Shown in pieces: positions 1 through 23,311 of a stretch of DNA of 60,000 nt. Each line of letters opens with the position of its first letter. The stretch's first letter is position 1. The DNA is from Lingula anatina. Taxonomy: Eukaryota; Brachiopoda; Lingulata; Lingulida; Lingulidae. The DNA is taken from contig NW_019774992.1 of the NCBI RefSeq assembly GCF_001039355.2, positions 283,958 through 343,957 of the forward strand, written 5' to 3'. A model generated the notes under the pieces. It did not search any database. It was not told the origin of the DNA and saw only the letters and a program-made list of their open reading frames with translations. The translations under genes were made by a program, and so were the position numbers.

Positions 1-385
1 AGTGTTTCATGGTTTCATTAATGTTGACTGGTTTGTAAGTCATATGTTTATAGACTAAACTTTCTTTTTACCTTTTGACCCTTTATAGTGGTGAGTCAGT
101 CATGCTTTGGTTAAAAAAAACTTAGTTTCTGTACAAGTCAGTTTAATTTTTCACCAATGTAAATGATGTTTGAAAAGTAATTATGGATGTTCTGTATAAA
201 ATATCAACTAAAAGGAAGTTGTTTCATACAGCAATATTCTTTAAGGTTTTCTGAATATATGTATGTATATTCCAATTGTGTAAACCATTAAAAAACAACA
301 AAAGTACGAGTGATTTTCCTTCAACCAACGTGGTAAAATTATAATGAAGTATAACAACCAGACTTCGAATCTTTTTTCTTTTCAG

Positions 386-577
386 ATGTTTTACAAATAC
401 AGAATGAAGTACGGGTATGACATAGTTAAGCGGTGCTGTGTGTGTCTAGAAGGAGACGGAGACAAACTGAAACGTTGCGAAAAGTGCGACGAGGTTTACT
501 GTAGCAAGGACTGCCAAATGAAAGCCTGGAAAAATGGCCACAAGGCTGTGTGTGGAACTAGAAACAAGCTCACATGA
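386..577 (+). CDS. Terminal exon of a MYND zinc-finger protein (5' part outside window)
   Basis: The exon follows a pyrimidine-rich acceptor (cttttttcttttcag, ending at 385) and runs to a TGA at 575-577. The translation has a complete MYND-type zinc finger: Cys-Val-Cys, then CEKC, then YCSKDCQ, then a His-x3-Cys near the end (GHKAVC). That is the two interleaved zinc-binding sets of the family. MYND fingers usually bind proline-rich peptides in partner proteins. Only eight residues follow the finger, so it is the extreme C-terminus. The upstream domains that would name the gene lie before the window, so I do not assign a symbol. ZMYND10-type, ANKMY-type and other C-terminal MYND proteins all remain possible. 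An in-frame ATG at 344 lies before the acceptor and is probably intronic. Confidence 0.8.
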   Translation: MFYKYRMKYGYDIVKRCCVCLEGDGDKLKRCEKCDEVYCSKDCQMKAWKNGHKAVCGTRNKLT

Positions 578-1140
578 TCTGGTCTTCCTTTTCTTTTAAA
601 AATATTTCCATTACTGGTGTACAAAGCTGTAAACAAGAGGACTTGTAGAAGTCAACAGTGTGTTTAAACCAAAGAAAGGACACAAGTTTCCCCTGTGCTT
701 TGTGTCATGAATCAGATTCACATAGGACTTCATTTTCGAAAGATAGATGGCACTGCAGTGGGGTGGTAGAGTGCAGATTGTAAGAGTCTGAGTGTGCTGT
801 CTGCATCAAAATTATCAATGGTCACTTGAGTTTTCATAAAAAAGTATTGAACTTCTTCAAGTTGTAGTTGCTGTTGGTGGAAAAAGTGTTTTATTACTTT
901 ATCTTGGGGGGTTGATTGTGAAGTAGTTGGTCCCATATTTTGAAGATTTCAACTTTTCATATTTTTGTGGCTTATTATGGACCAATTTTATTTGTTACTT
1001 TGACAACTTTCTTTTATCAACATTTAAAATCAGAGTTACTCTTCTCCATTATTTTTGTTTATGCCAAGTACATTTTATCAAGACATTGAGGATTGGTACA
1101 TTTAAGAAGTAAAATAAAGTTTGTTTTAACATAAATGTCC
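578..1140 (+). terminator. 3' UTR and poly(A) signal of the MYND gene
   Basis: The stop codon is followed by about 0.55 kb of AT-rich non-coding sequence with a canonical AATAAA at 1113-1118. A reverse-strand AATAAA (TTTATT on the + strand, 1143-1148) lies just beyond it and could end the convergent TMEM107 transcript. The two tails would then overlap by a few tens of bases. ORFs in this stretch on either strand show no family resemblance. Confidence 0.55.
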
Positions 1141-2248
1141 ATTTTATTATTTCAAACTCCATCAAATTATCCAAACATCAATTCACTTTTCAGTGAATAT
1201 TGTACTCTCTATTATGATAAATTAATTTCTGTTTCAATTCAGTAAGAAAATGAAAAGTGAATAACTATACTAGTACTGCAAGCACCCACTCTACAATCTA
1301 CCAGAAAATTTATTTACAATCTTTCAAAGTAATTATGTGGAAAACACATCTGCTAAAAAAAATGTAATGTCTGTAAAATACAAAATACTGGGAACAAATT
1401 CAAAGCTCCTGAAAAATCACACATACAAATGAATTTCATAAATTTCTAACATCTGCAAGACTTTTTTGTGCCCCTCATGTGAGTCACTGGAGTTTTCATG
1501 GATGATCCACCCTGGGCTCATCTTAATAAGCTATGAGTACTGGCTACTACAGTTTCCACTTTGCCATGTAAGGGAGGTTTTGGACTAAATGCTGGGGTAG
1601 CACCAGCAATTTTTTCCCTTTACCAAATTGCTTCTTTTATTTCCAGGTGGATTAAATTTTACTAAAAGTTAAAACGAGTCAAATTAACCCTATTTAGTTT
1701 AGCCAGTTCAAGTCGCTTTTAGCATTTGGCTAAATTGGCGAGTTTTAACACTGCCCCAGAAATGCATTCTAAAAATCCACCAATATTAACACAGAAAATA
1801 TTTTCATGCCATTACCGGTAAGACAAAATTCAAACTACATCATAGTTCCATACCATGTCTTGAACCACCAGTACTATAACTTGAACTCTGGCCCATTTAG
1901 CAAAAGGACTTCAGTCAGAAAGTTAGCTAAATCTTTTAAGACTACAATTTTAGTCTACTCAGACCCAAGATAAAACCAAATTATGGGTCTGGGCTTGACT
2001 TAAGTAGTTAAGTTGCTAAGACATGCCCAGTGGCAGATTCCATTTTAGCACCAACAGCATTTCAATACAGATTATATTAATGCACTGACAAGTGTATGAG
2101 AGGTCAAGGTCCACTGTGACTGAACTTATTGCACAGAGACCCCCCACATCAGCCCAGTTTAAAATCTTTAAATTCCATGTTAACTATCCTGGTCCTGTGA
2201 TGTCAATCAATCCAAATCGGTCCAACGTAGGCCTGGTGTGAATACGCC

Positions 2249-4133
2249 TCATGGGCCCCAGCCCAGCCAGAGCACACCTATCAGCACTATGAGCTCTGTC
2301 ACAGCGGGGAAGGCGCTGCAGAAACCAAACACATACCAGTAGTTGTCACATGGCCAGGCGTCAAACAGGAAGTACGCGAGAGTTACAGCCGCACTTGCAT
2401 GGGCTGCAGTTGCTGATTGGATGAGTCAAGGTTATTTTTAAAATTTTGCACATACTGAGTAAAAAACATTTTAAAAACAGAATTAATCTGTTCTCGAAGT
2501 TGCTCAAACATGTGAAGACATTTACACTGCTAGAGATGAAATGACAAGTTAAAAGAATTAAGATTATTACATTAATGAATGAATGCTACTACTAACAATG
2601 AAAATAATCATTCAGACAACTAAGCCAAGGGAAAGTACTTTGCTAATTTTATTCAGCAATTATTATTGTAAAAATCTCCCATTTCATTAACATTGTCATT
2701 TCATGGTGCATTCAATATCCTTTCATAAGTGGTATGTAATGAAGGCACACCAAAAGTGAGCACTGTTTTACATCCCATTTCCATAGATTAGATCGACCTA
2801 CTTTAGATCGACCTAACTCCCTGGGGGTTCACGCTAAATAGCTGTCAGCCGGGCGGACACGAAAGTTAATTACCCCTTACAGCTTGTAGTAGGCGGGACG
2901 GACATTTAAGTCGGATTATCTGAAAGTAATCTAGTGAGACTCCCCGCGGGGATAGATCGATCTAAAATCTATGGGAATAGAGCCTTAGTGATGATATATC
3001 TCAAAATCACAAAAGGGCAAAAATAAGCACCCAGCAAAATGTGAGCATCATTGTGTTAGAGAAGCATTCTGGTTGTGACAAGCACAATCAAGGATACAGA
3101 TCATCCCCTGTGTGTACATGAACATGCTGAAGCCAGAGAGGAACCCCACCAACTCCAGGGCAAAGAATGCCATTGTTATAGACAGTGCCACTATCAACCT
3201 GGAAAATAAAAATATAAAAGTTGCTGATATTTATGTCCTGAGAAGTTTACAGGGGTGATGGAAAACCTGGAGCTCCTGTTACCAAATATAACGCAAAATA
3301 AAATAAAAACTGATTCAAATAATTCCACGTGTCAAATTTAAAAAGTTGAATGTAAATAGCAACACACACACTGAAGAGCCCTGCAAAATTATTATGTAAG
3401 TTGAATTAATATATGTAATACTAAAATACTAAACTTTTTTACTTTTTAAAGTATAAATATATTACTTACTTTCAATCAACCTTTCACAGTGTAAAATACC
3501 TTAACTTAAGCCCTCTTTTTAATTAAATCTTATGGGCTCCGGATAGTCCTGTAATTCAGAAAAACAAAACATCTCCTGCATAACTTACTCTGTGTCTTTT
3601 GCAGTGTATGCATCTGGACTGTATTGTATCGGTAAACATGACTTCACATTTTCATCCTGAAAAAAATAAATAAATAAATAAATAAATAAATGAAAACTTT
3701 CAAGTTTTAAGAAATAAAAAAAGTAATTTTCAATATATATTTATTAGTTTTCTTTATCTTGAAAGAATTTTCACATTATCCACCAAATAATATTTTCTTA
3801 ATAATCATAGAGTCACTGTACTAATACATGTATGTACTTACATTTACTGAAACTGCACATTTTAATGAAGAAATTATTTCAGTAGTAAAACTTGTTTTAC
3901 TGTTGACGCTACTTTACGTCTATTTTTCTCTAAACTATTCAACCACACCCTGGTTAATTCATCAAATGTTGACAAATCAAAGATAAAAAAGGGGACTGCA
4001 ACTTTGAAAAAAAAAAAGTACACCTGTAAGCTACATGTACATGTCTTACCCTGGACCAGAAAATGGTAATCGTGATCACCAGGTGCGCTATGAGCGTCAA
4101 AAATCGCGCTGGAACTATGCCACTGATTGCCAT
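2249..4133 (-). CDS. TMEM107: Transmembrane protein 107, complete, four coding exons
   Basis: Coding exons in transcript order are 4133-4050, 3656-3589, 3198-3098 and 2412-2249 (417 nt, 138 residues; human is 140). Segments matching TMEM107 include an N-terminal (V/I)PARFLTL-AHLV, then FWSR, then LEFVGFLSGFSMF-TQ, and near the end YWYVFGFCSAFPAVTE. Four hydrophobic segments fit the known four-pass topology. In animals TMEM107 works in the MKS module of the ciliary transition zone and affects ciliary membrane composition and Hedgehog signalling. Splice phases all agree: exon 1 ends in phase 0, exon 2 in phase 2 and exon 3 in phase 1. The ATG at 4133 is the first Met of the conserved N-terminus. 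The last intron looks U12-type (separate entry). The gene is divergent from COPB2 and convergent with the MYND gene. Reverse-strand AATAAA signals (TTTATT on +) are at 1309-1314 and 1143-1148. Confidence 0.93.
2413..3097 (-). other. Predicted U12-type intron of TMEM107
   Basis: Read on the minus strand, the intron starts at 3097 with GTATCCTTGA, an exact match to the minor-spliceosome GT-subtype donor. Near its end is aaCCTTGAC, a good U12 branch-point match, with the branch A 13 nt before the acceptor (ccaatcag, ending at 2413). There is no long polypyrimidine tract. Using this donor and acceptor gives TQGMISTAAHASA, which aligns without gaps to the vertebrate protein. The next downstream AG (ctgcag, ending at 2404) would delete three conserved residues. 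Confidence 0.82.
2781..2974. mobile_element. Short inverted-repeat element (MITE-like) in TMEM107 intron 3
   Basis: The left end reads ccatagattagatcgacc and the right end is its inverted near-match (ccatagattttagatcgatc on the other strand), about 194 bp apart. A second tagatcgaccta follows just inside the left end. There is no coding capacity. Target-site duplications are unclear, so the class is unassigned. Confidence 0.5.
3661..3691. repeat. (AAAT)n microsatellite
   Basis: Seven tetranucleotide units lie in TMEM107 intron 1, a few bases upstream (in transcript sense) of the exon 2 acceptor. The same motif, or its TTTA complement, recurs at 8329, 13956, 15761, 17994, 25266 and 51928. Confidence 0.9.
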
Positions 4134-4545
4134 AATAGAGGGTCACGGTAAGTCAGACATCAGAGACATAAAAGTTATCTTTTCAGTGTTAAAAGACTCT
4201 CATCAATCAACACTTCTGCCTCCGTGGTTCACAATCACATCTTCCTGACGTCAATATTCTAAAATAATTAAAAGGTGGAAGTCAATCAGCTAGACTATCA
4301 ATTAACAATATACTGAAGTATGCAACGGTGAATTTTGAGTTAAAACACGCCAAACTGCTTCAAGTTATGCGAACAATGTTGACCGAAACCCACGGTTGTC
4401 ACTGAAAACAAAGCTCATAATTTCCCGGCCATTTTGGAATGTACGAAGTCATGTGACTTCCTACGAGAAAATCGGGTAGGTTCCGAGATCGACCTACCAC
4501 GCAAGCGCAATCAAAGGTCCACGTAGGTTCCTCCAACACGGCACA
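4134..4545. promoter_or_regulatory. Divergent TMEM107/COPB2 promoter region
   Basis: About 410 bp separate the TMEM107 start codon (minus strand) from the first possible COPB2 start codon (plus strand), so the two genes probably share a promoter region. A perfect palindromic CRE, TGACGTCA, lies at 4246-4253. CRE-type sites bind CREB/ATF factors. I see no TATA box at a convincing position. Transcription starts cannot be set without cap-selected reads. Confidence 0.5.
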
Positions 4546-15990
<11,445 letters not shown>

Positions 15991-16845
15991 GAGAAATCTG
16001 GCAGAGTAATTGTACATATTGTAACTGGTGAAAGAAGATGAGGAGGGAATCAAGGACATGACAGAAAGACAAAAATGGCAGAAGATTCAAACTTTATCAG
16101 AGACAAATAAACTAAGGCAAGATTTTCTGATACCTGGAAAAACAAAAATCTGGAAAAAATCAGAAGAAAAGAAGGCTGTGGGAATATGCTGTTTGTTACG
16201 TATTTGTAGATGCAACACTTTTTCTATTCCATGATATTCTGGCGATGTTATCACAAAATTGTCCTGGTATCATTAATAAAATGTGACCCTGAAATATCAT
16301 CCAGTGACCTTGACATTGGACCCAATGACCTTGACATTGCACCTTTGGATGACCTCTTCTTGATGCAAGGTGTGTATGTGCTTGCGCTGCTCGAAATTCT
16401 CAAGAAACATGAATTTAATTATCACCTAAATGAAAAAAAATCTTTGAGGATAGCTTCCTAGAAAAACTCTTCACCTGCTTTCGTGTGAATACTCGTGGCA
16501 AGCAGTTTGCTTCTGTAAATGTATCAGTGTGCCCAACAAGGACGGGAAAATGCTTGTTACTGTTGAATGGCATCACAAAATTGAGGTCCTCTATTCTCCG
16601 GAAAACGTTACTTCATGGACATACCATCTTTGATGAATTATGTTCACCCTGTTAGAAAGAGGAGAAATTTATTCTAATGAAATAGTAGAATGAATATGTA
16701 TTTATTGTCTCTGACGAAATGGAAGGGACATTTCAGCCCAACATCTGCCAATATTGTACAGTGGTGACTGGATGATGATAATATAATGATAATATGATAA
16801 TATTGGGGTGTATTATTGGAATAAATGGCTTATTGAGTCAAATAT
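15991..16845 (+). terminator. COPB2 3' UTR with two poly(A) signals
   Basis: Non-coding AT-rich sequence follows the TGA at 15988-15990. AATAAA occurs at 16275-16280 and again at 16820-16825, which would give short and long 3' ends. ORFs within it have no family features. Confidence 0.6.
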
Positions 16846-17993
16846 ACTTGAATTATTATATCGTGTTAATTGTGTTATTGTTATTATTATTATTATTGAA
16901 AAATTCACAAGTTCGTTTATTTTTTTATATAGCCGGAAGTAGACGATTGATTGCAACTCCGTGAAGATTCATCATAATTTTTGCGTTGAACTTGTTTTCG
17001 AATAATGAGGTTGAAAACGCGTCTGTTAAGATCAACTTTAATTGGTATAAAGCTCCCGATCTTTTGGCTTATGTGGCTTCTTCAGGGATTAATTTTCATT
17101 TATTTTTTACTCCTTGAACAAAGCACATATTAAGCCTTAAAGGTTTTCTGGAGTCAACAGTAATTAAATCTACTGTCTAAACCGAACAGAACGCAGCCAA
17201 TTTTTTTTTTTTGACTAGGCCAATGTCGATGACAGTTTTAAATGTTGTTGTTGATGAGTGTGTTGTTTTATTGTGTTCTACTTCAGTTTAGTTTGTTGGG
17301 AGCTTATCTCTGAGCTTTGAGCAAAGATAAGTAAAGAAAAAGATTGAATTTAGCTCTCCGCTTTTTATGTAAATGTAGAAGTATTTACCCTTTGTGTTAT
17401 TCATGTATTATACATGTACGTACATATTTATTCTTATTTGTACAGTAAATATTGATTTTCCAGGATTTAACGAATTGAGCCGAATTCCAAATTGTATTTT
17501 TTTTAACAAAAGGCCATCATTTTTGCATTACCCTTAGATCTAGGACTTGAGTGACCGAATTCTCCTTTTTTATATCCCCATGGCAATCTTCCAGCACTGA
17601 GACGCCCGCTTCAGGTAAAGTAAGTCCAGGACCAGCCGCGGCGTTTAAAGCAGGCATCACTTTACTCCCCATCCCCTACCACACACACACGCGCACAGCT
17701 GGCAACGGCTCAGTTCACATCAGATTTAATTAGATCCAGTCGTAAGCGCTCACGAAAAAAAAAAAAAAATCGGTGCGTTCACGTTCCGAATGTTCTAAGG
17801 GGGGAGAGGGGGGTGTGTTGTTTACAATAAGACTACTAGGTCTACAGCGTGTTGTTAGATTAGAGAGAATGGATTGAATTTTGTCTCCCTTTTTTTCATG
17901 TTTCTGTCCTTTCGGAAAATACGTCATCAGATGAGCAAAATAATTCACGGGAAATAATCCTGATTCACAGTGGTGTTTATTAATAATTTTGCA

Positions 17994-17998
17994 AAAAA

Positions 17999-18033
<35 letters not shown>
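17994..18033. repeat. (AAAT)n microsatellite
   Basis: About ten units of the tetranucleotide that recurs through the window. Intergenic. Confidence 0.9.
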
Positions 18034-18034
<1 letters not shown>

Positions 18035-20238
18035 AGATAAATAAAATAAAATAAAAAATAAAAAACTCGAACAGTCACTTTAGACTGAGATTTGTTAAAA
18101 GTACATATATATCTTATAAGATCGTAATTCCAGAATGAATTGGAACCTGCAACATATTAGATAGATACAGATATACAAGTCCTATACGTATTTTTAAAGC
18201 AATGCGGTTCAGACATGTTAAGATAAAAGCAATTTAAATCAGATCGGAATGAAAAAAGCGCGGTATGAACAGACATGGTGGTCAGGGCTAGCGATCACAC
18301 TGCAGTTCTGTGCGTTCTTATACGGGGGATACGGTTCCCTAGTAAATGGACGGTACGCGTTTGCTATTTTAATGCGCTGCATTGTTTGTTTAGGAAAGCA
18401 CTCGCTAAGTATCGCAAAGTAGCATCTTAAGTTTCTGATAATTAGTAAATTAACGAGAGATGTTTACAAAACGTCTCAATATTTCCAAACCCAGCCGATG
18501 CGGAGAGGCTTGTTTGTAAATACTATTATGATCGCGAAATCACTGATGATTTGGACAAATCTTACTGGCCATTTTTGGAGCTTTCGCGAAATAGGTATCC
18601 AACATCGGGCTTCTGATACAGGTGAATCGGTAGATTAACAATTAAAGTGCTTCTTGAGAATTCAGAGAATATGTTCTTCTCACAAACACGAGAGAGAGAG
18701 AGAGAGAGAGAGAGAGTTATTTGATTTTACCTAGGATATTAGACAATATGTGAAGGCCATAACCACGTCTGTCTGGTTGACTACATCCCATCTTATTTTA
18801 TTTTTTGAAAAGAAAAACAAAGTCAAAACTATCAAAAATCATTCTCTTTGCCAAATCAAATGAATTCTTTGGATAAGGATATCAAAGAAAGATTTTCTCA
18901 GACGATTGAAAAAAAAAACACCACCCACGGGTGTGTGTGTGGGTGGCAATCACGTGACCCGTGTCACCGTGACGTCCTGTCAATCATCGAGACGCGGTTC
19001 GATCGGTTCCTGTTACCTATATTTAGATCAGATAACGACTCTCAACGACGCACTGGGATTATGTTATCACACGGGACCGAAAACGCGGACACGAAAATGT
19101 TTCTATTTTTAAACGTAACTTAAACACATAAAGATCTGAAAGAGAACTTAACTAAAATGCATAGTCGATATTTTTTACTTGATTTAGATTATATGGATAT
19201 GTCACTGCACCTTATAGTATAACATTCGGAATGGTACTTTTTAACTATTTTTATTGAAATTAGATTTTTTTAAAAAATTTACTATTTCATTCTTAACGAG
19301 AAGAAATTTGGAGTTCACACAATTTTTTGTATAATTTCATTATTTTAAAAGATTTAATGTAATTTTTCAGTAATCTGGGCGATCTCATTGTCATGTGAGA
19401 TACATGTGACTTTCGTCTTAAGCCCAATAACAGAATCTTTGCACCGTTCCTCCTTAACTAATAGGCAACGTGACTTGTTAAAGGATTTACGTGAAGGTAT
19501 ACCCCAAATTGTAACTTCAACGAAAAGAAAAACGAATAACAGATTTTGGCCAGAAGTTTCATCATCTATATGATAGTTGTGATAAGGATTCAATTTGAAA
19601 AAATATACGCAATCATCTCGTTTCATAGGTGCGTAGAAAAAATTATTGATGACACAGGCAAAAATTGTCACATTGTTACTATGTTGTCCATTTCCTTGTC
19701 TATTACTTCACTGCCTAGCGACGCCTCACGTGCAGCATATACCCGCTCCTTGACCTGTCAATCATCCCGGAGACACTTGTACTCACGACCGGGGTTTATA
19801 CAACAGTCGCTATATTATCTATAAACATGTTTTCGCCTGGAACAGCAACATGAAAAATAGAAATGTTATCATTTTCGCACGATGTGATCATAACACGTCA
19901 TGGCATGAGTGCACCGAAATGCGCCAGTTTCTTTTTTTACAATCCACAGCAGCAGAAAATGTTATCAAAAGACTCACTTTAATACTAACGAGCTAAGGTT
20001 AAACAAGAACGGAGATCAAATAAAAGCACTAGTTCCGCTAGGGCAATTTCTAGCTTGTTGACATACTGTGATATAACATTTTTCATATCAAAGTTTAATT
20101 CTAGTGTTATTAACGTACGGGAAACGAAAAAAAAAAAGAACTGCCAGAAACCGCTTTTCCAATAAAGATCTTGCAACGAAGCTACTAAAATATACGTACG
20201 TTTGAGATCAATTTTTATCCATGGTTTCACCCTGTGTG

Positions 20239-20252
20239 CGTGTGAGTGTACA

Positions 20253-20283
<31 letters not shown>

Positions 20284-20328
20284 GTGTGTGTGTGAGTGTA
20301 CATGTGTGCGTGTGCGTGTCGATGTGTG

Positions 20329-20361
<33 letters not shown>
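20239..20361. repeat. Long alternating TG/CG repeat
   Basis: About 120 bp of mostly GT with interspersed CG steps, a purine-pyrimidine alternation that can favour Z-DNA. It lies between COPB2 and FOXL2, about 3 kb before the FOXL2 start. Confidence 0.9.
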
Positions 20362-23080
20362 CAAGTTCTGGTTAATATTCAGATGTATGATGCATAGGAA
20401 GTAATAGCTTTAAACAAGGTTACAAACAAAATTTAAAGGTGAATTTTGGCAAATCTACACTAAAAACCATATCTGACATTTGCCCTGGTTTACTCTAGCC
20501 GCCAAAATCCATCCCGCTCTATTCTAATTTTTTAGAGATTGTAATTGAAGTCTGGACCCTAAATCCCCCTCTTCCCTTTTTTCAGTATCAATATGCACGA
20601 CGTACGTAGAAAATTGGCACGTGTCAATCTCAATTTGACAAATATTATTTGACTGGATAATTGTATAAAAAATAAACAAATAAACATTAGTAGAAGTCCA
20701 CGAAGTTGAGTTGTCCGAGTCTTTTCCTGCTATCATTGGCATCTGTAACCGGTAGAAAAGCAAAGCGGAGACGATGCGAACGTGAGGTTGAAGTACATCA
20801 TGTATTTACATAATCACATAGGATTAAATAAATAAACCATCAAATACAGCACGCTACCATTTCACTTGGGGATGATTGAATAATTGTGCTACAGAAATTC
20901 AGTATATATGATATTAGTCGAAATTTATAAATACTCGCAAGTGCTAATGAACACGGAACAGAAAGGAAAGCATGCTTTAAGTGAAAGGTGGGGTGAACGA
21001 ACTGCAGTTTTAAGAACTGAATAAAAAATTAAAAAAAAAAGACAATGAACGATAATATTTTTTAAAAAAATAACGTGCGTTTATGACAGGCCTTTGAAGA
21101 AAAAAACATAAGCACACTTTTCGCAGGACTCTTTCGGGTTAAATGTTTAAGTAGATATCAGGTCCATGCCGAAGAGAATTTCTTATAATCAAAATCAAAT
21201 AAACCTGGATGTAGCAAGAGAGCAATGACATCGTTAACCATATTTTTTGACTCCTACATGTTTCAAGTTCAATCCGTTTAGTTTAACAACCTTTTCTTGG
21301 TTACATCAGTCAACCTGTTGTTAAAACATCGCATATAAGTCCTTAAGAGAATTTACAAACACGGGTTAGACGCTTGGGAAACATTATGGATCGTGTTTTA
21401 TAACCATGGTATATTGGGCTGCCAAAGAGCGATGGACACTTGCTTTACATTTGCATTCTAGGGGTTAATTTCTGGTATCAAAATGTCTCACTTTATCTCC
21501 CCACCCTCCACAACACACACATGCGCGCGCGCACACACACACGCATACCTTCTGCCCACTTCCACTGATTTATACTAAAAGAGTTTAATGCGCAAATCTG
21601 CTTTTCTATGGAATAATTTCATAATATATTTTTGGGAAATGAATGTTGCTTTACACGGGTGTATAGTGGTCTTATAGCGAAAACAGAACTGGGGTCTTTC
21701 TAAATCTGTTTGCTGCATGTAAACTGTAGAGAAAAGGATAGCGCGTTACTGCAGTCATATTATATACATAGTAAGAATCTGAATTCATTCACAAAAATGT
21801 AAGGGAAGAAACAATCGTCTATACTCATTATTTGTAACTAATAAGTTGAGCCCAATACCTATTATATTTGTATTCTTACTTGACAAATAACATAAATACC
21901 CAATATAACACAATGGCAAGTATCAATTAGAAATAATAACATTTTTTTCTGTAGGTTAAGCCGATAAGTTCTTATCAGTAGGCTACAAAAATAATATATG
22001 AGGGTGAAGCTTTCGAATGTTTTATATAATTAACAATGCCAGGTTAAGACAAATTACAAGAGATTTTATTCATTCTCCGAAAAGTTTACAAGCTCGAAGA
22101 AAGTCTCCCATCCCCTCTTCGCGTCTTTCATCCTCTCTCTTTTTTCCTTTCCATTTTTTTAGAGGCAAGATCAGAGGACTTTGTATTATTGGAGTGAGCG
22201 GTACTTTAAATCGTAGATTTCTGCACGCATATTTGCCCTTACGACACGAAACAAAATCGCACACTTAAAGCATTAGTAGCGCGAGTCTCAGGCGTTTCAC
22301 TCATCGCTTGAAATTCGCAGTAAATGTAAGAAGTGGTGTCGGGAGTGAAATTGTAACCCCGCTTGTGGGTGGGCCGCGGAATATGAGAATAACTTGTAAA
22401 ACAAACTACTTTTAATCCAAGAGGAAGATTACTGCTCCTACACCGCAAGCCACCGGGGCCGTAGTGTTTCATTTTCTTCGCCACTCAGCGCATCTGTAAC
22501 TTCCATTTACAACAGCAAGGTCTGTTCGTCTGCTTCAAGGCGATGCCATTTTTCTTCTGCGGGGGTGTAAGAGTGAAAAAATCTGATCAGTTTTTTCTTT
22601 ATTAGTGTGCAAGATAAGAAAAGCCAAATTATTAAATCTATCACTTTTCTTTCATTTTCCCCAATTTAAATTTTATTCGTTTATTTTTTGTTCGCACTAA
22701 TTTTTTTTTCAAATTAATTCGCCCTGCATCCACTTCGAGATGCACTTCAAATCGTCTGCTCAGATAATAACCAATCTGCTTCCTGACACTTCTCCTGAAC
22801 CGTTCTCGTCCAAAAATTACATGCAAGTTTCATTTACAATCAAGCGAATAATTTCAACGATTAGGGGCAACTCTACTTAGGTGGCAAGGCTTTGAGATTA
22901 GTGGAGTGAAAATCGGGGAGGACCGTTGTAACGCTTGATCGGGAAACATAGTGTGCTGAGAAAGCATTGACTTCTGGGTGACGGGACGGCGTTGGCATGG
23001 AAACGACACGCGCGTGCGTAACGCGATCTCTCGTTCAGGAGACGAGACAGTTGACAGGGGGACATCAGCAATTAAACGTA

Positions 23081-23156
23081 TAAGTGGGAAGATTTCGGTA
23101 GGTTGGAAACACTTGAACGTAGATTTTGTATCAACACCTTACGATTTACGTAAGTT
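23081..23156. repeat. FOXL2 upstream block repeated in FOXL2 intron 1
   Basis: About 75 bp here match 28661-28737 at roughly 80 percent, including the shared gtagattttgta and acaccttacgatttacg. This copy ends in ttac|gtaagttg, a good donor, and a possible acceptor (agatttacag) lies near 23236, so a small 5' UTR intron is conceivable. In the intron copy the donor-like bases read gaaagtt. Confidence 0.6.
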
Positions 23157-23311
23157 GTTTTTCTACATGAAGAGGCGAACCTTTTAGGAACAATTAAATT
23201 ACGCCGACGAGAAATAATACTTCTTAGATTTACAGTTTCCATCAACGACATTCACAGTCCGGACGGAGAGTGGACAGGCTTAGCACTTATTTCACAATTT
23301 CGTAGTTAGAG

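Larger units (their letters stand above)
16850..23311. other. COPB2-FOXL2 intergenic region, no gene recognised
   Basis: About 6.4 kb without a supported gene. Short ORFs on both strands look like chance. It holds an AAAT repeat (17994-18033), a GA run (18690-18716), a long TG/CG repeat (20239-20361), a short alternating CA/CG run (21512-21547) and scattered homopolymers. The last part (23081-23156) shares about 75 bp with FOXL2 intron 1 and may belong to the FOXL2 5' region. Confidence 0.7.

Noticed and set aside
344-385. ATG at 344 as the start of a small MYND protein
   Set aside because: It lies upstream of a strong acceptor (ttttcttttcag), so the region is most likely intron and the finger is the end of a longer protein.
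2403-2412. Alternative acceptor for TMEM107 exon 4 at actgcag (exon starting 2403)
   Set aside because: It would delete three residues that match the vertebrate protein and lies farther from the U12 branch point than usual.
18848-19123. 91-codon ORF in the COPB2-FOXL2 interval
   Set aside because: Low-complexity start, no motif, no splice context, and an overlapping open frame of similar length. Treated as chance.
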